In this document: positions 1 through 5,129 of the stretch, piece by piece
How the letters are laid out: the number at the start of each line of letters is the position of its first letter
Position numbering within the stretch: position 1 is the stretch's first letter
Assembly (NCBI GenBank): GCA_905215665.1
Contig: CAJMQR010000078.1
Location: forward strand, 1-5,129
Reading direction: 5' to 3'
DNA: 5,129 nt
Origin: an uncultured bacterium
GTDB taxonomy: Bacteria; Bacillota; Clostridia; Oscillospirales; Oscillospiraceae
Notes under the pieces: model-generated
What the model saw: only the letters and a program-made list of their open reading frames with translations
Database searches by the model: none
What the model was told of the DNA's origin: nothing
Position numbers and translations under genes: made by a program

Positions 1-2390
1 GCCACGTTGGTGGAGATGGTGTTGAACACGTTGGCCACGCAGATCAGCGAAATGAGCGTGATAAAGCCGTAGGAAAAGACGTTGATTACGGTGAGCATAT
101 CGCGCGTCTGGCGTTCCCCCGCGCGCACGTCGAGCAGATCCTCCTCCCGGAAGCCGGGACAGGCGGCGGAGAGCGCCGCGCTCATGCTCTGACGAGCCCT
201 GTCCGGATCGGATGCAATCACAAAAAAGTCGATCTCCGACGCTTTCTCATCCTCCGCCTTCATGGGCAGATAGATCTTCGCGCTGCTGGAATCGGAGGTG
301 TACTGCGTGGCCGTCAACGTCCCGGCAAGGGGAAGCTGACGCACCGTCGCGGGGCGCGTGAGAACGGCAGGCTCCTTTTCGGAATCGTGCGTCTCCCAGT
401 AGTCCGAGGGCGAGAACTGCGCGTATTCGCAGACCCAGCTCCCGTCGGCGTTTTGCGTGTACCGCCCGGTGCCGGCATAGCCGGGAATGTCCTCATAATA
501 GCTGAAGAGTGTCAGCTCCTTCGTGTCCTCGCGCAGAACCGTGCCGTCGTAGGTATACCGGTTTTCCTGCACATAGTTGACACGGCTAATGTGGTTCAGG
601 AAGATCGCGCCGCCGCTTTCCGGGGAGACACCCGCCGCTGCGCAGAGCGCGGCGTAGGTTGCGGCGTCCACATGGCAGATTTCCATAGAAAGGCCGCCGT
701 CCTCCCCATAGCGGATTTCCATAGAAAGGCGGCCGTCCGCCCCTCCCGCCGCCGCAGCCGGCTCCGACCTGTCGAGCATCTGGCGGTAGCTCTCGGACAG
801 GTCGGCAGGCTGCGGAAAGAGTGTGACGGATTCGCGCACGGCGCACCACGCCTCCGCCACGCCGCCGGCCCCGCGGAGTTCTTCGGTCAGCTTTTCCGCC
901 TGCGCCTGCGAAAGCTCCGTAACGGAATAGTAATAGTCGTAGCTGTTGACGCCCGCGGCGTCGCTTGCCGTGTCGGTCAGATACATGCCGTAGGTACTGG
1001 CTGAGATAAAGAGCAGCACGCTCAGCCCCAGGGAGAGGATGGTCGCGCGGTATTTTTTCCGGCTTCGCTGGAAGTATTTCTTCGACAGCATCCCCGGCAG
1101 GCCAAACAGCCGGTAGGCCAGACGCCCGGAAGAAATCCTGCGCTTTTCCGTTTTGACGTCGCGGCTCTGACGGATGGCCTCGATGGCCGTCACGCGCATG
1201 GCGCGCCGCGCCGGGATCATCGTGGAGATTCGGACGGTGAGCAGGCCGATCAGAGCCGCCACCGCGAGGGCCGGCAGGGATACGTGGAAAACCAGCGGGA
1301 CGCTGTCGTCGAGCAGCCGTCCCAGCCGGTCACCCAGCAGGGAGAAGGTCACCCACATGCCGCCGCAGCCCGCCAGCAGTCCCAGCGGGATGCCGATGAG
1401 CGAGACGATATAGGCCTCGTACACTACCGTCCGCCGGAGCTGTTTGCGCGTCGCGCCGACCGAGGACAGCAGGCCGAACTGCCGGGTACGCTCGCTGACG
1501 GAGATGGAAAAGGCACTGTAAATCAGCGAAACGGAGCCGAGCATGATCATGAAAAACAGAATCGCGCAGAACTGGAACAGGCTGCTGTCAAGATTTCCGT
1601 AGCGCATGTTTCCCTTGACGCGCAGATAATTCCAGTTGGTCAGGACGCTGCCGGAGACCCGGCTGCCATAGCGCGCCGTGAAAGCATCGAGCGCCTTGGT
1701 GGAAGCGGAGTCAAGCTGCACATACGCGTCGTAGAAGCCGGTGCCGCTTCCCTCCCCCACCGTCAGGACGGTATAGCCCGGTGCCTGACTTTCTTCAAAG
1801 CCGGGCTTGGCATAGGTGCCCACAACGGTATAGCTGCGGGTCTGCCGGGGAACGAATTCCTCGTTTTCGTCGGCAGCGGAATTCTGCCAGAGCTGCACTC
1901 CGTCCAGAAAGCGGTCGCCCAGCGTGATTTCAATCGTGTCCCCCACCTCTACGGAAACATTGCCGTAGTTGAGCAGATGGTCCGGCAGCAGCAGCTCCGC
2001 GGCGTTCTCAGGCATCCGGCCGCCGGTCAGATGCACGGGCAGGAGATCCGAAAAATTGCTGCTCATGGACAGCGCGTAGACATACGGCCCGCGGCGGATC
2101 CGCTGCCCGGTAATCTGGCCGTAGCCGAGATACTCGCCGCAGGCAAGCTCCCTCGTGTCGGAATCGCTCTGCATTTCCCTGACAGCCTCGTGAGGCGCGC
2201 CCGAAAAGCTCAGGTAATAGCTGCCGCGCTCATAGCTCTGCATCCGCTCAAGATAGCTGTACAGCGTGGAGACCATGGTGGTGACCGCGGTGAACATGGC
2301 CGCGGAGAGGATGACGCCGATGATGGTGACGATGGTGCGCGTGCGGTTCTTTTTCAGGGACTGCACGGCGACCCTGTGAAAAATATTCAT
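1..2390 (-). CDS. FtsX/MacB-family ABC transporter permease, 3'-truncated by window edge
   Basis: Membrane subunit of a type VII (MacB/LolCDE/FtsX superfamily) ABC transporter. The frame is open from the ATG at 2390-2388 to the left edge: 796 codons and no stop, so the C-terminus lies outside. The N-terminus (residues 1-18, NRTRT) is basic, followed by TM1 at about 19-40. A large extracellular block spans about 42-268. TM2 (272-294) leads into the classic FtsX cytoplasmic motif SERTRQFGLLSSVGATRKQL (about 298-317), then TM3 (325-349) and TM4 (371-392). A second half begins with TM5 (449-470), a second extracellular block (471-764) and TM6 (765-790); its last two helices should lie beyond the window. 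This is a duplicated 4+4 TM layout, unlike the 10-TM BceB type. The start overlaps the ATPase stop (ATGA), and AGGTGAT at 2397-2403 lies 6 nt upstream as a good Shine-Dalgarno. Family members export or sense peptides, lipids or drugs; the substrate cannot be read from the sequence. A 36-bp tandem duplication lies at residues 552-575. Confidence 0.9.
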   Translation of the reverse strand, partial: MNIFHRVAVQSLKKNRTRTIVTIIGVILSAAMFTAVTTMVSTLYSYLERMQSYERGSYYLSFSGAPHEAVREMQSDSDTRELACGEYLGYGQITGQRIRRGPYVYALSMSSNFSDLLPVHLTGGRMPENAAELLLPDHLLNYGNVSVEVGDTIEITLGDRFLDGVQLWQNSAADENEEFVPRQTRSYTVVGTYAKPGFEESQAPGYTVLTVGEGSGTGFYDAYVQLDSASTKALDAFTARYGSRVSGSVLTNWNYLRVKGNMRYGNLDSSLFQFCAILFFMIMLGSVSLIYSAFSISVSERTRQFGLLSSVGATRKQLRRTVVYEAYIVSLIGIPLGLLAGCGGMWVTFSLLGDRLGRLLDDSVPLVFHVSLPALAVAALIGLLTVRISTMIPARRAMRVTAIEAIRQSRDVKTEKRRISSGRLAYRLFGLPGMLSKKYFQRSRKKYRATILSLGLSVLLFISASTYGMYLTDTASDAAGVNSYDYYYSVTELSQAQAEKLTEELRGAGGVAEAWCAVRESVTLFPQPADLSESYRQMLDRSEPAAAAGGADGRLSMEIRYGEDGGLSMEICHVDAATYAALCAAAGVSPESGGAIFLNHISRVNYVQENRYTYDGTVLREDTKELTLFSYYEDIPGYAGTGRYTQNADGSWVCEYAQFSPSDYWETHDSEKEPAVLTRPATVRQLPLAGTLTATQYTSDSSSAKIYLPMKAEDEKASEIDFFVIASDPDRARQSMSAALSAACPGFREEDLLDVRAGERQTRDMLTVINVFSYGFITLISLICVANVFNTISTNV
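666..737 (-). repeat. 36-bp in-frame tandem duplication in the permease gene
   Basis: Two adjacent 36-bp units (737-702 and 701-666 on the coding strand) match at 31 of 36 bases. They encode DGRLSMEIRYGE (residues 552-563) and DGGLSMEICHVD (564-575) in the second extracellular block. Seven codons are identical including third positions; the five base differences fall in five other codons and all change the residue. Because the unit is 12 codons, the frame is kept. This is seen directly in the sequence; a recent slippage or unequal-exchange duplication is inferred. Confidence 0.85.
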
Positions 2391-3070
2391 TTGCGCATCA
2401 CCTTGTCGCGGGTGATATGTCCGTCCTCGATGGCGATCACGCGATCGGCCTGCAGAGCGATGGACTCGTCGTGTGTGATGATGAGGAGCGTCTGTCCGTA
2501 CTGCCGGTTGGAGTATTTCAGCAGCTCCACAATCTCTTGGGAGTTTTTGCTGTCGAGGTTGCCGGTGGGCTCGTCCGCCAGCACGACGGACGGCGCGTTC
2601 ATCAGCGCCCGCCCGATGGAAACGCGCTGCTGCTGGCCGCCGGAGAGCTGGTTGGGCAGATGCTTTTCGCGTCCCTCCAGCCGAAGCGTATGCAGCAGCT
2701 CCTGCAGCCGCGTCTCGTTGACCTTCCGGCCGTCCATCAGCACGGGCAGCGTGATGTTTTCCACCACGTTCAGCACGGGGATCAGGTTGTAAAACTGATA
2801 GATCAGTCCAACCTCGCGGCGGCGGAAGACGGCAAGCGCCGTGTCACTGCGGGAATAAACGTTCTCTCCGTTCAGAAAAACGCTGCCTGACGTGGGCTTG
2901 TCCACGCCGCCGAGGATGTGCAGCAGGGTGGATTTTCCGGAGCCGGAGGGGCCGATGATGGCAAGGAACTGTCCCTTTTCGACGCCAAAGGAGACGTCGT
3001 CAAGGGCATGAACCGCGTTCTCCCCCGTTCCGTAAATCTTGCTCAGGTGTTCCACTCTGAGAATTTCCAT
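2387..3070 (-). CDS. ABC transporter ATP-binding protein (MacB/LolD/YtrE type)
   Basis: Cytoplasmic ATPase subunit that powers the permease encoded directly downstream. At 227 residues it is a single nucleotide-binding domain of the usual length. In order: A-loop region with Tyr13; Walker A GPSGSGKST at 40-48; Q-loop Gln92 in YQFYNL; signature LSGGQQQR at 142-149; Walker B VVLADEP at 162-168 with catalytic Glu167; D-loop NLDS at 171-174; H-loop His200 in THD. All catalytic elements are present, so it should be active. The NLIPVLNVVENI segment after the Q-loop is typical of the MacB/LolD branch that pairs with FtsX-type permeases. GGAAAGGA at 3081-3088 precedes the ATG by 10 nt. The stop overlaps the permease ATG by 4 nt (ATGA), pointing to translational coupling and fixed stoichiometry. 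LolD itself is unlikely given the Firmicutes context; an antimicrobial-peptide or lipid role is possible but not shown. Confidence 0.95.
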   Translation of the reverse strand: MEILRVEHLSKIYGTGENAVHALDDVSFGVEKGQFLAIIGPSGSGKSTLLHILGGVDKPTSGSVFLNGENVYSRSDTALAVFRRREVGLIYQFYNLIPVLNVVENITLPVLMDGRKVNETRLQELLHTLRLEGREKHLPNQLSGGQQQRVSIGRALMNAPSVVLADEPTGNLDSKNSQEIVELLKYSNRQYGQTLLIITHDESIALQADRVIAIEDGHITRDKVMRK

Positions 3071-3104
3071 ATCAATCGAGTCCTTTCCATGGGTTTCTGC
3101 ACAC

Positions 3105-3110
3105 AGTATA
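3105..3110 (-). promoter_or_regulatory. -10 element (TATACT) of the ABC operon promoter
   Basis: On the minus strand TATACT lies 34 nt before the ATPase ATG. No good TTGACA-like -35 exists 16-18 bp upstream; that position is filled by GTCAC repeats. A -10 without a -35 but with a phased operator suggests an activator-dependent promoter. Inferred, not proven. Confidence 0.6.
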
Positions 3111-3120
3111 CTCCATGCGG

Positions 3121-3159
3121 GTGACAGCCCGGTGACTTTTCTGTGACAGTTTTGTCACA
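3121..3159 (-). promoter_or_regulatory. Phased GTCAC repeats: candidate OmpR/PhoB-family response-regulator operator
   Basis: Read on the minus strand, GTCAC occurs at 3147-3143, 3136-3132 and 3125-3121, exactly 11 bp apart; two copies carry the longer form CTGTCAC. A fourth, inverted copy sits one further 11-bp step upstream (3158-3154), forming TGTGAC-N6-GTCACA with its neighbour (3142-3159). The last repeat ends 10 bp before the TATACT -10. Direct repeats of CTGTCA type with 11-bp period that replace the -35 about 10 bp from the -10 are the known layout of PhoB boxes and of other OmpR-family activator sites. The regulator is not encoded in the window. Confidence 0.65.
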
Positions 3160-3298
3160 TTCCGGACGCAATTATCGTCTTTTGCAAAAAGAATGAGCGC
3201 AAAAAGCATCTGCCGTACCGCTTCCGGCAGGGCGTTCATGCCGTGGATCCGTCCCCTCAAAATATGTAGAAGTCACCGTGTGATTGTTTTGGTTGTAC

Positions 3299-3336
3299 AA
3301 AAACAGGAAACGGCATGGCCGAGGCCATGCCGTTTC
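3299..3336 (-). terminator. Rho-independent terminator of fba
   Basis: A perfect 14-bp inverted repeat (3307-3320 against 3323-3336, arm GAAACGGCATGGCC) with only 2 nt between the arms is followed on the minus strand by CTG and then five T (3303-3299). It starts 58 nt after the fba stop. On the plus strand the hairpin is followed by TTCAAAATG, with no U tract, so termination should act mainly on fba transcripts and keep them out of the ABC operon. Confidence 0.9.
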
Positions 3337-3394
3337 TTCAAAATGTGGTCTTACTTTCTTACGGTTCCCGGGGGCGCTGTGAGCCGGAATGAAA

Positions 3395-4363
3395 TTATGC
3401 CTTGCCGGCGCAGCCGAGGACGTCAACCAGCTTATGACGGACAAGCTCCTTGATGTTGGCGCGGGCGGGCTTGAGATACTCGCGCGGGTCAAACTTGTCG
3501 GGATGCTCGTTGAAGAACTGGCGGATGGTGCCGGTCATGGCCAGACGCAGGTCGGAGTCGATGTTGATCTTGCAGACGGACAGCTCCGCGGCGTGGCGCA
3601 GCTGCTCTTCGGGGATGCCGACCGCATCGGGCATCTTGCCGCCGTTCTCGTTGATCATCTTCACATAGTTCTGGGGGACGGAGGAAGAGCCGTGCAGCAC
3701 GATGGGGAACCCGGGCAGGCGGCGGGAGACCTCTTCCAAAACGTCAAAGCGCAGGGGAGGCGGCACCAGAATACCCTTTTCGTTGCGGGTGCACTGTGCG
3801 GCGGTGAACTTGTAGGCGCCGTGGCTGGTGCCGATGGCGATAGCCAGAGAATCGCAGCCGGTCTTGGAGACGAATTCCTCGACCTCCTCCGGACGGGTGT
3901 AGGAAGCCGCGTGCGCCGCGACCTTCACTTCGTCCTCGATGCCGGCCAGCGTGCCGAGCTCGGCCTCGACGACAACGCCGTGGTCATGCGCATACTCGAC
4001 GACCCTGCGGGTAATCTCGATGTTTTCCTCGAAGGGCTTGGAGGAGGCGTCGATCATGACGGAGGTAAAGCCGCCGTCGATGCAGCTCTTGCAGGTTTCG
4101 AAATCGGGGCCGTGATCCAGATGCAGCGCGATGGGGATGTCGGGGCAGCAGAGAACCGCAGCTTCAACCAGCTTGACCAGATAGTTGTGGTTTGCATAGG
4201 CGCGCGCGCCCTTGGACACCTGCAGAATGACGGGCGCCTTTTCCTCCTGGCAGGCCTCGGTGATGCCCTGCACGATTTCCATGTTGTTGACGTTGAAGGC
4301 GCCGATGGCGTAGCCGCCGTCATAGGCTTTTTTGAACATTTCGGTTGTAGTAACCAGAGGCAT
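3395..4363 (-). CDS. fba: Class II fructose-1,6-bisphosphate aldolase
   Basis: Zinc-dependent cytosolic enzyme of glycolysis and gluconeogenesis, interconverting fructose-1,6-bisphosphate with dihydroxyacetone phosphate and glyceraldehyde-3-phosphate. It has 322 residues. Visible family motifs are GAFNVNNME (21-29), HLDHG (81-85, catalytic Asp83 and zinc ligand His84), VEAELG (132-137, with Glu135), GTSHG (178-182, zinc ligand His181), LHGSSS (223-228, zinc ligand His224) and NIDSD (267-271, substrate binding). The protein is longer than the roughly 285-residue Bacillus FbaA. It carries extra sequence at about 191-215 and a C-terminal tail with HPDKFDPREYL, as in the long class IIB aldolases of some anaerobes, spirochaetes and Giardia. 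AAGGAG (4373-4378) lies 9 nt upstream of the ATG. It has its own promoter and terminator, so it is probably monocistronic. The tagatose-bisphosphate and GatY-type relatives are less likely given the KINIDSD and FDPR tail features. Confidence 0.96.
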   Translation of the reverse strand: MPLVTTTEMFKKAYDGGYAIGAFNVNNMEIVQGITEACQEEKAPVILQVSKGARAYANHNYLVKLVEAAVLCCPDIPIALHLDHGPDFETCKSCIDGGFTSVMIDASSKPFEENIEITRRVVEYAHDHGVVVEAELGTLAGIEDEVKVAAHAASYTRPEEVEEFVSKTGCDSLAIAIGTSHGAYKFTAAQCTRNEKGILVPPPLRFDVLEEVSRRLPGFPIVLHGSSSVPQNYVKMINENGGKMPDAVGIPEEQLRHAAELSVCKINIDSDLRLAMTGTIRQFFNEHPDKFDPREYLKPARANIKELVRHKLVDVLGCAGKA

Positions 4364-4398
4364 TGAAAAACACTCCTTTTGTGTAAATCTCCGCCGCT

Positions 4399-4426
4399 AT
4401 TATACCACAAGCCCGCCGGATTTCAA
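4399..4426 (-). promoter_or_regulatory. Sigma-A promoter of fba (extended -10)
   Basis: On the minus strand: TTGAAA (4426-4421), a 16-bp spacer, then TGGTATAAT with a perfect TATAAT at 4404-4399 and the TG of an extended -10. The predicted start near 4392 gives a leader of about 30 nt carrying the AAGGAG site. The near-consensus form fits strong constitutive expression of a central glycolytic gene. No operator is evident. Confidence 0.85.
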
Positions 4427-4567
4427 CTATTTTTTGGAGAAATACGCCCTTTCCCCCCTGCTTTGGACAAAATAATAAAAACTTGAAAAAAATCGCGGCG
4501 TATCTTGTCGTTTTTTCCCCGCCGGAGAATCCGCACATAAAAAATACGGAAAAAGATAATTTTTTAG

Positions 4568-4597
4568 TTGACTTTCGTATGTTTTTTGCGATATAAT
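4568..4597 (+). promoter_or_regulatory. Sigma-A promoter of rpmH
   Basis: TTGACT (4568-4573) and a perfect TATAAT (4592-4597) are separated by 18 bp. The T tract at 4560-4565 and the A tracts before it resemble an UP element. The predicted start near 4604 leaves a leader of about 80 nt. Near-consensus strength fits a ribosomal protein gene. Confidence 0.85.
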
Positions 4598-4667
4598 ACC
4601 ATTTGCATGACCATGTTGTGCGATTCTATGATTGCTGCGGCCTTCCGGCTGTTGAGCATAATCTTAC

Positions 4668-4675
4668 AGGAGGTG
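4668..4675 (+). promoter_or_regulatory. Ribosome binding site deciding the rpmH start
   Basis: AGGAGGTG ends 8 nt before the ATG at 4684 (10 nt counted from the end of AGGAGG) and is an extended match to the 16S anti-Shine-Dalgarno. It fixes the start at 4684 over the longer in-frame reading from TTG at 4603, which would begin essentially at the predicted transcription start and has no ribosome binding site. Confidence 0.9.
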
Positions 4676-4683
4676 TACACCAG

Positions 4684-4818
4684 ATGCTGCGTACCTATCA
4701 GCCCAGAAAGCGTCATCGCGCTAAGGTCCATGGATTCCGCAAGAGAATGGCAACCGCCAACGGCCGCAAGGTTCTTGCCCGCCGCCGTGCAAAAGGCAGA
4801 GCTGTCCTGTCCGCCTAA
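4684..4818 (+). CDS. rpmH: 50S ribosomal protein L34
   Basis: A 44-residue, very basic protein of the large ribosomal subunit, full length for the family. It reads MLRTYQPRKR at the N-terminus, then the conserved core KVHGFRKRM (15-22 region) and NGRKVLARRRAKGR (26-39), ending VLSA. The match to bacterial L34 runs end to end, with no truncation. The Leu at position 2 (MLRTYQP rather than MKRTYQP) is a form I associate with Clostridia. It is followed by a hairpin terminator and then rnpA, the conserved rpmH-rnpA order. The gene diverges from fba. Confidence 0.98.
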   Translation: MLRTYQPRKRHRAKVHGFRKRMATANGRKVLARRRAKGRAVLSA

Positions 4819-4851
4819 GGAACCGTGGCTGCACCACACTGCTTGAATTGA

Positions 4852-4886
4852 AGGGCGAACGGAGGAATCTGTTCGCCCTGTTTTTT
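4852..4886 (+). terminator. Terminator/attenuator hairpin between rpmH and rnpA
   Basis: A perfect 9-bp stem AGGGCGAAC (4852-4860) with GTTCGCCCT (4871-4879), a 10-nt loop and then G plus six T (4881-4886), beginning 33 nt after the rpmH stop. It has the form of an intrinsic terminator. Since rnpA starts only 16 nt after the T tract and no separate promoter is visible, it probably attenuates: most transcripts would end after rpmH and a minority read into rnpA. Confidence 0.85.
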
Positions 4887-4902
4887 CACGGGGGCCTCAA
4901 TC

Positions 4903-5129
4903 ATGCTGCACACCGTTTCATTAAAGGGAAACTCCCGGTTCCGCCGCCTTTACCATCGCGGCGCCAGCGCGGCCAACCGCTATTTCGTGATGTATTGCGG
5001 CCGCAACCATACTCCTGAAAACCGGGTGGGGCTGACGGTCAGCGCCAAGCTTGGATGCGCCGTGGTTCGCAACCGCGTCCGCCGCCGCCTGCGGGAGATC
5101 TACCGTCTCAACGAGCGCCGCTTTCAGAC
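4903..5129 (+). CDS. rnpA: Ribonuclease P protein component, 3'-truncated by window edge
   Basis: Protein subunit of RNase P, which with the catalytic RNA removes the 5' leader of pre-tRNAs. The first 75 codons are present; the family is normally about 110-130 residues, so the C-terminal third is missing. Visible are the N-terminal KGNSRFRRLYHRG (8-20) with the conserved Phe13 and Tyr17, the central strand RVGLTVSAKLG (41-51), and the diagnostic RNR region VVRNRVRRRLRE (54-65), whose Arg/Asn residues contact the RNA. The ATG at 4903 is preceded by GGGGG (4890-4894, 8 nt away), which can pair with CCUCC using one G-U pair, so translation initiation may be modest. It lies 84 bp after rpmH, across a terminator hairpin, and probably depends on readthrough from the rpmH promoter. 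Confidence 0.95.
   Translation, partial: MLHTVSLKGNSRFRRLYHRGASAANRYFVMYCGRNHTPENRVGLTVSAKLGCAVVRNRVRRRLREIYRLNERRFQ

Larger units (their letters stand above)
3071..3394. other. Intergenic region between the ABC operon and fba
   Basis: This 324-bp gap holds, from right to left on the minus strand, a 58-nt 3' untranslated stretch of fba, the fba terminator (3299-3336), about 140 bp with no recognised element, the GTCAC operator and the ABC promoter. Short open frames cross it on both strands, but they run through the terminator or the operator and show no family resemblance. A weak CTGCCG/CGGCAG hairpin lies at 3210-3230. I see no gene here. Confidence 0.75.
4364..4683. other. Divergent intergenic region between fba and rpmH
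   Basis: This 320-bp gap contains the fba ribosome binding site and promoter on the minus strand, then an AT-rich stretch (about 4427-4567) with six A or T tracts, then the rpmH promoter and an 80-nt leader on the plus strand. I looked for DnaA boxes (TTATCCACA and its complement) because rpmH usually borders oriC, and found none. Frames that cross the gap read through the promoters and are not credible genes. Confidence 0.7.

Noticed and set aside
387..2792. Long plus-strand open frames, including those at 387-1004 and 1284-2792
   Set aside because: They lie antisense to the permease and ATPase genes. Their translations are rich in Arg, Ala, His and Ser with no family motifs, and the GC-rich coding strand explains the lack of stops.
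3142..3159. CRP-like palindrome TGTGA...TCACA
   Set aside because: The half-sites are separated by 8 bases instead of the 6 required for a CRP site, and the phased direct repeats beside it are better explained by an OmpR-family regulator.
3201..3230. Second terminator on the minus strand (CTGCCG/CGGCAG hairpin, then ATGC and five T)
   Set aside because: The stem is only 6 bp with a 9-nt loop and the T tract is displaced by 4 nt; the strong fba terminator lies upstream already.
3072..3260. Possible small minus-strand gene upstream of the ABC ATPase
   Set aside because: The frame runs through the GTCAC operator and the -10 box, has no well-spaced ribosome binding site and resembles no family I know.
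3272..3283. TCAC-CGT-GTGA inverted repeat as another operator
   Set aside because: It is short, not in 11-bp phase with the main repeats and not linked to a promoter; chance occurrence is likely.
3193..3492. Frames on both strands that both encode ETAWPRPCRF
   Set aside because: The shared peptide comes from translating the perfect terminator palindrome on both strands; it is not a conserved motif.
3389..4366. Plus-strand frame of 325 codons antisense to fba
   Set aside because: It mirrors the aldolase gene almost exactly. The minus-strand reading has every active-site motif, a ribosome binding site, a promoter and a terminator; the plus reading has none.
4525..4545. DnaA-box-like ATCCGCACA
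   Set aside because: It has an extra base relative to TTATCCACA, stands alone and has no partners nearby, so it is not evidence for oriC.
4603..4818. N-terminally extended L34 starting at TTG 4603
   Set aside because: L34 is 44 residues across bacteria, the strong AGGAGGTG selects 4684, and the extension would start at the predicted transcription start with no ribosome binding site.

Overview
This window looks like a chromosomal segment from a GC-rich member of the Clostridia (Firmicutes), plausibly an Oscillospiraceae/Ruminococcaceae-type anaerobe. The reasons are strong AGGAGG-type ribosome binding sites, consensus sigma-A promoters, an L34 protein of Firmicutes type, a long-form class II aldolase, and an ABC ATPase/FtsX-permease pair of a kind common in Clostridia. 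The taxon is an inference from sequence character, not from a database search.

Layout, left to right. (1) 1-2390, minus strand: most of a large MacB/FtsX-type ABC permease, running off the left edge. It has no stop in the window and is open for 796 codons. (2) 2387-3070, minus: its ATP-binding partner, overlapping the permease start by an ATGA. (3) 3071-3394, non-coding: the promoter of the ABC operon, with 11-bp-phased GTCAC repeats resembling a PhoB/OmpR-family response-regulator site, and further right the terminator of the aldolase gene. (4) 3395-4363, minus: class II fructose-bisphosphate aldolase with all metal and catalytic residues, read from its own extended -10 promoter. (5) 4364-4683, non-coding: divergent promoters of fba (minus) and rpmH (plus), separated by an AT-rich stretch with phased A/T tracts. 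(6) 4684-4818, plus: complete rpmH (ribosomal protein L34). (7) 4852-4886: a strong terminator-like hairpin between rpmH and rnpA. (8) 4903-5129, plus: the 5' part of rnpA (RNase P protein), running off the right edge.

Three independent units can be read. The ABC pair is an inducible-looking transporter operon, probably for export or sensing of a peptide, lipid or antimicrobial. fba is a monocistronic glycolytic gene. rpmH-rnpA is the conserved translation/tRNA-processing pair that usually lies next to dnaA and oriC; here its divergent neighbour is fba, and no DnaA-box cluster is visible in the gap. I found no mobile element, CRISPR array, tRNA or rRNA, and no clearly new defence or biosynthetic system. 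The most noteworthy signals are the phased operator upstream of the ABC operon and a 36-bp in-frame tandem duplication inside the permease whose five differences all change the encoded residue.
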